Shown here piece after piece: positions 26,349 to 33,329 of a DNA stretch of 33,329 nucleotides. The stretch lies in NCBI GenBank assembly GCA_016794615.1, contig JAEUJO010000196.1, positions 1-33,329 on the forward strand, read 5' to 3'. A program made the translations under genes and the position numbers. The notes under the pieces were generated by a model. The model worked only from the letters and a program-made list of their open reading frames with translations, made no database searches and was not told where the DNA came from. Position 1 is the stretch's first letter; each line of letters starts with the position of its first letter. The DNA comes from Pseudonocardia sp. (GTDB lineage Bacteria > Actinomycetota > Actinomycetes > Mycobacteriales > Pseudonocardiaceae).

Positions 26349-26746
26349 TGTTCAGCATCACCGTGCGCGACCACCTGATGGTCGCGCACAGCTTCACCGG
26401 CCCGGTCTTCGGTCCGGCGCAACGCCTGCACGGCGCGACGTTCGTGGTGGACGCGACGTTCCGGCGGCCCGACCTCGACGCCGACAACATCGTCGTCGAC
26501 ATCGGGCTCGCCACCCGGGAGCTGCACGCGACGCTGGCCGACCTCAACTACCGCAACCTCGACGACGAGCCCGCGTTCGCCGGGACCAACACCTCGACCG
26601 AGTTCCTCGCGAAGGTGATCGCGGACCGGCTCGCCGACAAGGTGCACGCCGGCGCGCTCGGCGAGGGAGCGCGCGGCCTGACCGGGATCACGGTGGCCCT
26701 GCACGAGTCGCACATCGCGTGGGCGAGCTACGAGCGTGACCTGTGA
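26348..26746 (+). CDS. PTPS/QueD-fold protein with altered active site
   Basis: A 132-residue member of the 6-pyruvoyl-tetrahydropterin synthase / 6-carboxytetrahydropterin synthase family. His14 (VAHSF) and His28 (RLHGATF) align with two zinc ligands. The third, normally the second His of HGH, is Ala30. The usual catalytic Cys about six residues before HGH is absent, and the DH of LDHKNLD is replaced by Asn67-Tyr68 in [21 protein letters not shown] and Glu120 in LHESH are kept. A pterin-like substrate with different chemistry is plausible. Two in-frame ATGs (26345, 26348) fit; AGGAG spacing favours the second. It overlaps the next gene (GTGA). Confidence 0.85.
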   Translation: MFSITVRDHLMVAHSFTGPVFGPAQRLHGATFVVDATFRRPDLDADNIVVDIGLATRELHATLADLNYRNLDDEPAFAGTNTSTEFLAKVIADRLADKVHAGALGEGARGLTGITVALHESHIAWASYERDL

Positions 26747-27837
26747 CGCCTCGTCCGACCTCGCCGGTCATGACCCGTGAGGTGCACGTCGTCGTCCCCG
26801 CCGGCATCGACGACCTCGCCTCGCCCAGCGGGGGGAACCGTTACGACCGGCGCGTCGTGCAGGGCCTGGCGGCGGCCGGCTGGGACGTGCGCGAGCGCGC
26901 GGTGCCCGGCGGCTGGCCGCAGCCGGACGCCGCGGCCCGCGCCGGGCTGGGGACCGCCCTCGCCGCGACGCCGGACGGCGCGGTCGTGCTCGTCGACGGG
27001 CTGGTGGCCTGTGGCGCCCCCGACGTCATCGTCCCGGCGGCGCGCAGGCTCGCGCTCGTCGTGCTCGTGCACCTGCCGCTCGGCGACGAGACGGGGGCGC
27101 CGCCCGAGCTGGCGGTGCGCGAGCGGGAGGTCCTGGCCGCGGCCGCGGCGGTGATCGCCACCAGCCCGTGGGCGGCGCTCCGGGTCGTCACCTGGCACGG
27201 CCTGGACCCCGCCCGGGTCGCGGTCGCGACACCGGGCGTCGATCCCGCACCGCTCGCCCCCGGCTCGGGTGGCACCGGCCTGCTGTGCGTCGGCGCGCTC
27301 ACCCCGACGAAGGGCCAGGACCTGCTGGTCGCGGCGCTCGCCGAGGTCCGCGACCTGCCGTGGACCGCCACGCTGGTCGGCCCCCTGCGCGACCCCGGGC
27401 ACGTCGACACCGTCCGCGCCGCGGTCGAGCGGCACGGGCTGGCCGCTCGCGTCCGGCTGACCGGCTCGTTGACCGGCGGGGCCCTCGACGCGGCCTACGC
27501 GGGTTCGGACCTGCTGGTGGTGCCGTCGCGCGCGGAGACCTACGGGATGGTCGTCACCGAGGCGCTGGCCCGCGGTGTCCCGGTCCTCGTCAGCGATGCG
27601 GGCGGGCTGCCGGAGACGCTCGGCCGGGATCCGGAGGGCCGGGTGCCGGGGATGGTCGTCCCGGCTGGTCGCGTTGCGGACCTCGGTGCCGCACTGCGCG
27701 GCTGGCTGGCCGACCCGGACCGGCGGGCGGGGCTCCGGCACTCGGCCGGGCGGCGTCGGGGCATGCTTCACGGATGGGAGGTGACGTCGCGATGCGTGGC
27801 CGAAGCCTTGGCCCGAACGAGTGGGACGCCCGCCTGA
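26743..27837 (+). CDS. family 4 glycosyltransferase (GT-B fold)
   Basis: A 364-residue retaining glycosyltransferase of CAZy family GT4. The N-terminal acceptor domain runs to about 175. The donor domain starts at [20 protein letters not shown] and holds [20 protein letters not shown] near 265-285, whose E-x7-E pair binds the nucleotide sugar. [10 protein letters not shown] follows. Start at GTG 26743 overlapping the previous stop; ATG 26770 is an alternative and neither has a clear ribosome site. Its neighbours suggest glycosylation of a pterin- or ribityl-pyrimidine-derived compound or a lipid. Sugar and acceptor are unknown. Confidence 0.9.
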   Translation: MTPRPTSPVMTREVHVVVPAGIDDLASPSGGNRYDRRVVQGLAAAGWDVRERAVPGGWPQPDAAARAGLGTALAATPDGAVVLVDGLVACGAPDVIVPAARRLALVVLVHLPLGDETGAPPELAVREREVLAAAAAVIATSPWAALRVVTWHGLDPARVAVATPGVDPAPLAPGSGGTGLLCVGALTPTKGQDLLVAALAEVRDLPWTATLVGPLRDPGHVDTVRAAVERHGLAARVRLTGSLTGGALDAAYAGSDLLVVPSRAETYGMVVTEALARGVPVLVSDAGGLPETLGRDPEGRVPGMVVPAGRVADLGAALRGWLADPDRRAGLRHSAGRRRGMLHGWEVTSRCVAEALARTSGTPA

Positions 27838-28694
27838 GCACCCCCGGATCACCGGTCTGCACCCCCGACTGGCTCGCGCTGCGTGAGCCCGCCGACGCCG
27901 CCGCCCGCGCCCCCGAGCTCGCCGCGCTCACAGCGGACCGGCTCGGCGACGACCGACCGCTCGTGATCCGTGATCTCGGCTGCGGCAGCGGCTCGCTCGG
28001 TCGCTGGCTCGCGCCGCGGCTGCCCGGCCCGCAGCGCTGGGTGCTGCACGACCGCGACGCCGCGCTGCTGGCCCGCGCGGAAGCCGGCCTGCCGACGACC
28101 GCAGCCGACGGCACCCCCGTCACCACCCGCGTCGAGCAGGGCGACGTCACCGGCCTCGACGCCGCGCGGCTCGCAGGCGCGTCACTGGTGACCGCATCGG
28201 CCCTGCTGGACCTGCTCACCGCGCAGGAGGTGGACGCCCTCGCGGACGCCTGCACCGCGGCCGGTTGCCCCGCGCTCCTGACGCTCTCGGTCAGCGGCTC
28301 GGTCGGGTTCTTCCCGGCCGAGCCGCTCGACCCCGTGTTCGGCGCCGCCTTCGACGCCCACCAGCGGCGGACCGACGACGGTCGGCGCCTGCTCGGGCCG
28401 GACGCGGGTGCTGCCGTTGCGTCGGCGTTCGCACAGCGGGGGGTCCCGACCGAGGTCCGGCCGAGCCCGTGGCGACTCGGCCCGGAGGACGCGGAGCTGA
28501 TCGAGGAGTGGCTGCGCGGCTGGATCGCCGCCGCCTGCGCGCAGCAACCCGACCTCACGGCCGTCGCGCCGGACTACCTGCACCGCCGGATCTCCGCCTG
28601 CGCGGCGGGAGAACTGCGGGTCGTCGTCGGCCACCTCGACGTGCTCGCCCTACCCGGTCCACCTGCTCCACCGCTTCTGGGAGGTACGCCGTGA
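27792..28694 (+). CDS. class I SAM-dependent methyltransferase
   Basis: A 300-residue Rossmann-type methyltransferase. VIRDLGCGSGSLGRWLA near residues 56-72 is SAM motif I, VLHDRD near 83 the acidic loop, and VTASALLDLLTAQEVDAL near 133-150 the motif III/IV region. The ATG at 27792 is chosen because GGGAGGTGA lies seven bases upstream, although this makes it overlap the glycosyltransferase gene by 46 bases. ATG 27774 is also in frame. Its stop overlaps the next start (GTGA). No substrate can be read from the sequence. Confidence 0.88.
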   Translation: MRGRSLGPNEWDARLSTPGSPVCTPDWLALREPADAAARAPELAALTADRLGDDRPLVIRDLGCGSGSLGRWLAPRLPGPQRWVLHDRDAALLARAEAGLPTTAADGTPVTTRVEQGDVTGLDAARLAGASLVTASALLDLLTAQEVDALADACTAAGCPALLTLSVSGSVGFFPAEPLDPVFGAAFDAHQRRTDDGRRLLGPDAGAAVASAFAQRGVPTEVRPSPWRLGPEDAELIEEWLRGWIAAACAQQPDLTAVAPDYLHRRISACAAGELRVVVGHLDVLALPGPPAPPLLGGTP

Positions 28695-29653
28695 GAGGCC
28701 TCTGGCCGCTGGTCAAGACGGCGGCGGGGGTCGGCATTCTCGTCGGGCTCGTCGTCCGGTTGGGCGCGCAGGCGTTCGTCGACGGCCTGGCGGCGATCGG
28801 CGCCGGGTCGGTGCTCGCCGCGCTCGCCCTGGGCCTGCTGACGACGGTCGCGAGCGCGGCGCGGTGGTGCCTCGTCGCGCGCGGCCTCGCGCTGCGGTTG
28901 CCGCTGGCCGCCGCGGTGTCCGACACCTACCGGGCGGTGTTCCTCAACTCCGTGCTGCCCGCGGGCGTGCTCGGCGACGTCCACCGGGCCGTCGGCTACG
29001 GCCGCCGGATCGGCGACCTGGGCCGCGGGGTCCGGGTCGTCGCCCTCGAGCGCGTCACGGGCCAGCTCGCGATCGTCGTCGTCGGGCTGGCGGTGCTGCT
29101 GACCGCCCGGCCGAGCCTGCTGACGGCGCTGGCACCGGGACGGCTCGGCACCGTCGAGCTGCTCGCCGCCCTCGTCGCGCTCGCCGCGGCGGTGTTGTGG
29201 GTGGCCCGCAACCCGCGCACCGCCGGGATCCGCGCCGCGTTGCGGTCGGCCTGCGTCGACGCGCGGTCCGGGGTCCTGTCCCGGTCGGCGTGGCCGGGCC
29301 TGCTGGCGCTGTCGGTGGTCACGTTGGCCGGTTACCTTGCCTTGTTCGTCGTCGCCGCTCGGGTCGCGGGATCGCAGGCCGCCCTCGGCGACCTGCTGCC
29401 ACTGCTCGTCCTCGGGTTGCTGGCGATGGCGCTGCCGCTCAACATCGGCGGGTGGGGTCCGCGCGAAGGGGTGATGGCCGTGGCGTTCGGCGCGGTCGGC
29501 CTCGGCGCGGCGCAGGGACTCGCGACCGCCGTCGTGTACGGGGTGCTGAGCCTGATCGCCTGCCTGCCGGGCGCCGTGGTGCTGCTCCTGACCGCAGCCG
29601 CCCGACGCCTTCCGGCCTCGCGGCCGACCATCCTCGAGAGGAGCCCTGCGTGA
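28691..29653 (+). CDS. LPG-synthase-TM / UPF0104 family membrane protein
   Basis: A 320-residue integral membrane protein with about eight hydrophobic segments. VFLNSVLPAGVLGDVHRAVG near 79-98, LERVTGQLAIVVVG near 118-131 and LPLNIGGWGPREGVMAVAF near 245-263 are the hallmarks of the UPF0104 / lysylphosphatidylglycerol-synthetase TM family. Members flip or help move lipids or glycolipids across the membrane. GTG start with GGGAGG upstream; it overlaps both neighbours by four bases. Its place between a glycosyltransferase/methyltransferase pair and RibA-RibD suggests that the product is moved to, or anchored in, the membrane. This is inference. Confidence 0.85.
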   Translation: MRGLWPLVKTAAGVGILVGLVVRLGAQAFVDGLAAIGAGSVLAALALGLLTTVASAARWCLVARGLALRLPLAAAVSDTYRAVFLNSVLPAGVLGDVHRAVGYGRRIGDLGRGVRVVALERVTGQLAIVVVGLAVLLTARPSLLTALAPGRLGTVELLAALVALAAAVLWVARNPRTAGIRAALRSACVDARSGVLSRSAWPGLLALSVVTLAGYLALFVVAARVAGSQAALGDLLPLLVLGLLAMALPLNIGGWGPREGVMAVAFGAVGLGAAQGLATAVVYGVLSLIACLPGAVVLLLTAAARRLPASRPTILERSPA

Positions 29654-30993
29654 CCGGCTGCCAGACCGTGTTCGACCCCAGAGCGTTCGACTCCGTCCGT
29701 GTGGTGCTGCCGACGCAGTTCGGCGAGTTCGACGTCACCGCCGTCGAGGTCCGGCCGGGGCTCGTGTACCTCGCACTCGCCCGGGGCGACCTGAGCGACG
29801 GCGCACCCGTGCTGACCCGGGTGCACTCGGAGTGCCTGACCGGCGACGCGCTCACCTCGCTGCGCTGTGACTGTGGGATCCAGCTCCGGATGGCGCTGCG
29901 CCGAGTCGCCGCCGAGGGCCGCGGCGTGGTGCTCTACGCCACCGGGCACGAGGGCCGCGGGATCGGGTTGCTCAACAAACTGCGGGCCTACGTCGAGCAG
30001 GACGAGGGTGCGGACACGGTCGACGCCAACCTGCGCCTCGGGCTCCCGGTCGACGACCGCAGCTACACCGAGGCCGCGCACGTCCTGCGCGAGCTCGGCG
30101 TGCTGTCGGTGCGGCTGCTGACCAACAACCCGGACAAGGCGCACGGCCTCGAGGCCGCCGGGATCGCCGTCGAGCGGATGGAGCCGCTGCGGACCGCCGC
30201 GCACGTGCGCAATGTCGGCTACCTGCGCACCAAGGAGCAGCGCCTGGGGCACGGCGACACGGCGGGGGAGGAGCTGCCCGGTCCGGTGATCCCGCCCGAG
30301 GCCGTCGACCTCATCGGGAACGTCGATCCGCCCCTGGACCGCCCGTACGTCGTCCTCAAGTACGCCCAGACCCTCGACGGGCGGATCGCGACCGGCGGCG
30401 GCGACTCGAAGTGGATCAGCGGCGAGGAGGAGCGCGCGCTGTCGCACGCCCTTCGCGCCGCCTGCGACGCGATCATGGTCGGGATCGGGACGGTGCTGCG
30501 CGACGACTGCCGGCTCAACGTGCGGCTGGTGCCCGGCGCGTCTCCGCTGCGGGTGGTGCTCGACTCGACGCTGCGCACGCCGTCGGACGCGCTGCTGTTC
30601 ACCGGCCTCGACGACGGCGCCGCTTCCACGCTGATCCTCACCACGGAGCGCTCCACCGAGGCCGACCGGTCGCGGGTGCGTGACCTCGGCGCCGGCATCC
30701 GGGTGCTCCCGGAGGGCCCGGGAGGGGTCGACCTCAAGGCCGGCCTTCAGCAGCTGCGTGCCGAGGGCGTGCGCAGCCTGCTGGTCGAGGGCGGTGCGCA
30801 GGTCATCACCTCCTTGCTCGGCGCCGGGCTGGTCGACCGGATCGTCGTCGGCACCGCACCCCGGATCATCGGGGCGGGCACCGAGGCCGTCGGGGACCTC
30901 GGCGTGTTGCGGGTGACCGACGGGATCGTCCTGCGCAACCGCTCGGTGCACCTGACCGCCGACGATGTCGTGACCGCCTGGGACGTCGGCTGA
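29650..30993 (+). CDS. GTP cyclohydrolase II fused to RibD-type reductase
   Basis: A 447-residue fusion. Residues 10-200 are GTP cyclohydrolase II: zinc cysteines Cys62, Cys73 and Cys75 (ECLTGDALTSLRCDCG), GHEGRGIGLLNKLRAY near 100-115, and LRLGLPVDDR and RLLTNNPDKA. Residues about 225-445 are the RibD C-terminal/HTP reductase domain: YVVLKYAQTLDGRIATGGGD, ISGEEER, DAIMVGIGTVLRDD and LLVEGGAQVITSLL. There is no RibD deaminase and no DHBP synthase. The pair could turn GTP into the ribosylamino-pyrimidine and then reduce it to the ribityl form, the reduction-first order known in archaea and fungi. GTG start with GAGAGGAG upstream, overlapping the membrane-protein gene. The operon context argues against ordinary riboflavin supply. 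Confidence 0.92.
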   Translation: MTGCQTVFDPRAFDSVRVVLPTQFGEFDVTAVEVRPGLVYLALARGDLSDGAPVLTRVHSECLTGDALTSLRCDCGIQLRMALRRVAAEGRGVVLYATGHEGRGIGLLNKLRAYVEQDEGADTVDANLRLGLPVDDRSYTEAAHVLRELGVLSVRLLTNNPDKAHGLEAAGIAVERMEPLRTAAHVRNVGYLRTKEQRLGHGDTAGEELPGPVIPPEAVDLIGNVDPPLDRPYVVLKYAQTLDGRIATGGGDSKWISGEEERALSHALRAACDAIMVGIGTVLRDDCRLNVRLVPGASPLRVVLDSTLRTPSDALLFTGLDDGAASTLILTTERSTEADRSRVRDLGAGIRVLPEGPGGVDLKAGLQQLRAEGVRSLLVEGGAQVITSLLGAGLVDRIVVGTAPRIIGAGTEAVGDLGVLRVTDGIVLRNRSVHLTADDVVTAWDVG

Positions 30994-31084
30994 CGGTGTG
31001 TCCGGCGATGTATCTCCGGGGCCGTCGGGGCCTCATATCACGGGAGGTCGCGCACGGGCGGCGTCCGGACGACCGGAGGCTCCG

Positions 31085-31369
31085 ATGTTGAGCGGGCAGG
31101 AAGAGCAGGCGTTCGCCCGGATCGCCGAGCAGATCGCGGCGGACGACCCGGGGTTCGCGACATCGATGGGGCGCCTGCAGTCGCGTCGGGCGGCCCGTGG
31201 CCACGACATCGTCGCCGTGGCCGCAGCCGCCACCGCGGTGCTCTGCTTGCTGTTGTCGCTGGTCCTCCCCGGTCTCGTAGCGGCAGCGCTGGCATTCGCC
31301 GCGTACCACTTCCGGCCGACCCGACCGACCCATCGGCTCGTTCACCGTCGGCGGCGCAGACCTCGCTGA
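31085..31369 (+). CDS. DUF3040 small membrane protein
   Basis: A 94-residue actinobacterial protein of the DUF3040 family. The N-terminal MLSGQEEQAFARIAEQIAAD followed by DPGFATSMG is the family signature. One hydrophobic stretch (about residues 41-75) probably spans the membrane once or twice, and the tail is arginine-rich. GGAGG precedes the ATG. Function is unknown in the family. The 91-base gap after RibA-RibD makes co-transcription possible but not required. Confidence 0.85.
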   Translation: MLSGQEEQAFARIAEQIAADDPGFATSMGRLQSRRAARGHDIVAVAAAATAVLCLLLSLVLPGLVAAALAFAAYHFRPTRPTHRLVHRRRRRPR

Positions 31370-31388
31370 CTAGTGCCCCCGAGCGGGG

Positions 31389-32135
31389 TCAGCGGTCGTT
31401 CGTGCGGCGCGCGTAGACGTCGCCGGAGCGGCCCAGCGGGCGGTACCGGTCGAGCAGCGCGCGCAGCTCCGCCGCGTCCAGCCACCGGTCGCTCGCCCAG
31501 GTCATGGTCTCGATGGGGGAGTAGTTGTAGCGGTAGGAACCCAGTTCGTCCACGCGTTCGAGCACGGCCAGCGCGGCATCGTGGGCCATCGGCAGGTACT
31601 CGAACGACAGCGCGCGCACCGGCCGGGTGAGCCCGGCCAGGACCTCCACCTCGAAGCCCTCGACGTCGATCTTGCAGAACGCCGGCTCACCGTGGGCGGC
31701 GATCAGCGCGTCCAGCGTCGTCACCGGGACCTCCACCGACCGGTCCCAGCGGACCTTCGCGAAGCTGCGGTCCGTCGCCACCGTGTCGATCCAGTCGGTC
31801 GACAGTGACGACACGGTCGGTGTCGCCGTCGAGATGCCCAGCCGGGCCGTCCCCGGTCGCGCCCCGAGCGCCTGGGGCAGGATCGTGACACCGTCGTCGC
31901 GCCCGAAGAACAGCCGCAGGATGCGCGTGAAGTCTGGCTGCGGCTCGACCGCGATCACCCGCGCCCCGAGCGCCCGCCAGGCGCGGACGCGGCTGCCGAC
32001 GTGCGCGCCGACGTCGATCCCGATGTCGCCCGGCCCGAGGAACGCGCCGTAGAACCGCACCATCTTGCGATGCCGCCCAGGCACTCCGTGGTACATCACC
32101 AGCGACCGGGCGATCCCGTAGGCGCGGCCGAGCAT
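31389..32135 (-). CDS. FkbM-family SAM methyltransferase
   Basis: A 248-residue methyltransferase of the FkbM family, whose members O-methylate sugars or polyketides. SAM motif I is GIDVGAHVGSRVRAW near 38-52, and VIAVEPQPDF near 60 is the motif II acidic strand. CKIDVEGFEVEVLAGL near 150-165 is the family-defining motif. The N-terminal KMVRFYGAFLGPGD lead-in is also usual. ATG at 32135. It converges with the DUF3040 gene, 19 bases between stops. It could act on the glycosylated product of the nearby cluster, but it is on the opposite strand and may be unrelated. Confidence 0.88.
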   Translation of the reverse strand: MLGRAYGIARSLVMYHGVPGRHRKMVRFYGAFLGPGDIGIDVGAHVGSRVRAWRALGARVIAVEPQPDFTRILRLFFGRDDGVTILPQALGARPGTARLGISTATPTVSSLSTDWIDTVATDRSFAKVRWDRSVEVPVTTLDALIAAHGEPAFCKIDVEGFEVEVLAGLTRPVRALSFEYLPMAHDAALAVLERVDELGSYRYNYSPIETMTWASDRWLDAAELRALLDRYRPLGRSGDVYARRTNDR

Positions 32136-32360
32136 GCGGCGACCCTACCCGCGGGGGCCGCGCTGATCGGCGCGCGGTACCCGCAGGTCGGGTGAGCCGG
32201 GCTGCCCCGACCCATGTCGCGGGGTGTCGCGGGGTGTCGCGCGCTGTCCGCGGTGTCGCGCGGCGTGTGGGGCCGGCGCGCCTGCTGGGAGGGGTGCGCC
32301 GGCCGGCGTGGGCGTGCGGCGACCGCGGGGGCGTGCGATCGAGGGGCGGCCGTCGCGTCG
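32136..32360. repeat. intergenic gap with degenerate 10-bp tandem repeat
   Basis: TGTCGCGGGG occurs twice in tandem (32215-32234) and continues as decayed units TGTCGCGCGC, TGTCCGCGG and TGTCGCGCGG to about 32263. The rest of this gap is GC-rich with nothing recognisable. Confidence 0.5.
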
Positions 32361-33329
32361 TCAGCCGACGAACCGGTCGGGGCGGAACGGATCCAGGAGC
32401 GGGTGGGTCGTGCCCGTGTCGATCTCGTCGGCGACCAGCTCACCCGCGATCAGGCCGAGAGTCGCTCCGCTGTGGGTGAACGCGACGTACAGGCCCGCGA
32501 TCCCGGCGACCCGGCCCAGTACCGGCTCGTCGTCGACCGGCATCGGCCGCGGCCCGGCGTGCACGGCGTCCGCGACGAGGGCGGGATGGCCGACGAGCAC
32601 CGCCGACGCCTCGGCGAGCAGCTCGGCTATCTGCGCCTCGGGCACGCTGCCGACGTCGCTGAGCTCGGCGTCCAGCCACCCGGCGCCGACGACGAGGCAG
32701 CCGTCGTGGGTCGGCCGCAGCGACACGCGCGGCGTGTTGACCACCACGCGAACGCTGACGTCGACAGGTCGCGTACGGACGACGACCGCGGGGGAGTGCT
32801 GCGCGCGGATCGGCACACCCAGCTCGCCGAGCATGGCGGGCACCGCGGCGCCGGTGGCCACGACGGCGGCATCGACGTCGAGCCGCGTCCCGTCCGTGAA
32901 CCGGGCACCCCGCACCTGGTCGCCGTCGACGACGGGCCGCGCCGCGCCCACGCCGGTGAGCAGCCGCCCACCGGCCGTCGTGAACCGGCCGATCAAGTGC
33001 CCGACGAGGGACGGGAGATCCACCCAACCCTCGCCGGGGCTGAGGTAGGCACCCTCGGCCGGCACCGCGATGCCGGCCACAGCGCGTGCCCGGCGTACCT
33101 CGTATCCCACCGCACGGTGGTGGTCGGCGATCACCTCTGCCCGCTCGCCCCAGAACAGCCCGCCGTCGAACCGCAGCCACGGTGCGTCCAGGGCCGCGGA
33201 CAACGTCCGGTACCGGTCGATCCCGATCATCCGGAGCCGGTGATAGGCGGGGGAGCGTTCGGCCGCAGAGTTGAGCCACGACAGCGACCGGCCGGACGCC
33301 CCGCTCGTGAGCGTCCCGTCGGTGATCAG
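32361..33329 (-). CDS. DAO-family FAD-dependent oxidoreductase, cut by window edge
   Basis: The C-terminal 322 residues of a D-amino-acid-oxidase-family flavoprotein; the start lies beyond the right edge. The visible frame continues to the edge without a stop and includes SGASGRSLSWLNS, a conserved stretch shortly after the missing FAD GxGxxG loop. GEGWVDLPSLVGHL, then AAVVATGAAVPAML and the C-terminal LYVAFTHSGATLGLIAGELV FAD-contact block complete the fold. Members oxidise amines or amino acids such as glycine, sarcosine or D-amino acids. The substrate cannot be read here, and the neighbours give no pathway clue. Confidence 0.88.
   Translation of the reverse strand: MITDGTLTSGASGRSLSWLNSAAERSPAYHRLRMIGIDRYRTLSAALDAPWLRFDGGLFWGERAEVIADHHRAVGYEVRRARAVAGIAVPAEGAYLSPGEGWVDLPSLVGHLIGRFTTAGGRLLTGVGAARPVVDGDQVRGARFTDGTRLDVDAAVVATGAAVPAMLGELGVPIRAQHSPAVVVRTRPVDVSVRVVVNTPRVSLRPTHDGCLVVGAGWLDAELSDVGSVPEAQIAELLAEASAVLVGHPALVADAVHAGPRPMPVDDEPVLGRVAGIAGLYVAFTHSGATLGLIAGELVADEIDTGTTHPLLDPFRPDRFVG

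Overview
The window is about 33 kb of very GC-rich DNA (third codon positions almost all G or C). It has many GTG starts, GTGA/ATGA stop-start overlaps and strong GGAGG-type ribosome binding sites. Aerobic-type CobN/CobF, a DUF3040 protein, a PucR regulator, a dodecin and DosR-like boxes all point to an actinobacterium. A Pseudonocardia-like member of the Pseudonocardiales is my best guess, by inference only. There are 29 protein genes (one cut by the right edge), no rRNA or CRISPR array, and no intact mobile element.

Layout. (1) 1-5181: a long leader with a cobalamin riboswitch, then cobN and cobF, overlapping by 4 bases. The riboswitch core is interrupted by a segment bounded by an inverted repeat, and cobN carries an in-frame palindromic insert. 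(2) 5277-14357: an amine/omega-amino-acid locus. It holds a GabP-like permease, a PucR regulator, a NylB-like serine hydrolase, a stand-alone ATP-grasp enzyme, a GabT-type aminotransferase, a C45-like Ntn hydrolase and a tiny helix-turn-helix protein. I infer import, amide making or breaking, and transamination of GABA-like compounds. (3) 14515-22772: a stress/dormancy-flavoured block. It holds an Acg-family nitroreductase homologue, pyruvate phosphate dikinase, a NYN/LOTUS putative RNase, a TetR regulator, a STAS protein, two universal stress proteins, an FMN reductase and a dodecin. DosR/DevR-like boxes lie upstream of several of these.

(4) 22854-30993: two divergent operons separated by 16 bases. 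Leftward are a CDP-alcohol phosphatidyltransferase and a membrane sulfatase/phosphoglycerol-transferase-like protein. Rightward are a BchC-like dehydrogenase, a PTPS/QueD-fold protein with an altered active site, a GT4 glycosyltransferase, a SAM methyltransferase, an LPG-synthase-TM/UPF0104 membrane protein and a RibA-RibD(C) fusion. Every rightward junction overlaps. This combination of early riboflavin/pterin chemistry with sugar transfer, methylation and membrane steps is the best candidate in the window for an undescribed pathway. (5) 31085-33329: a DUF3040 protein, an FkbM methyltransferase, and the C-terminal part of a DAO-family FAD oxidoreductase that runs off the right edge.
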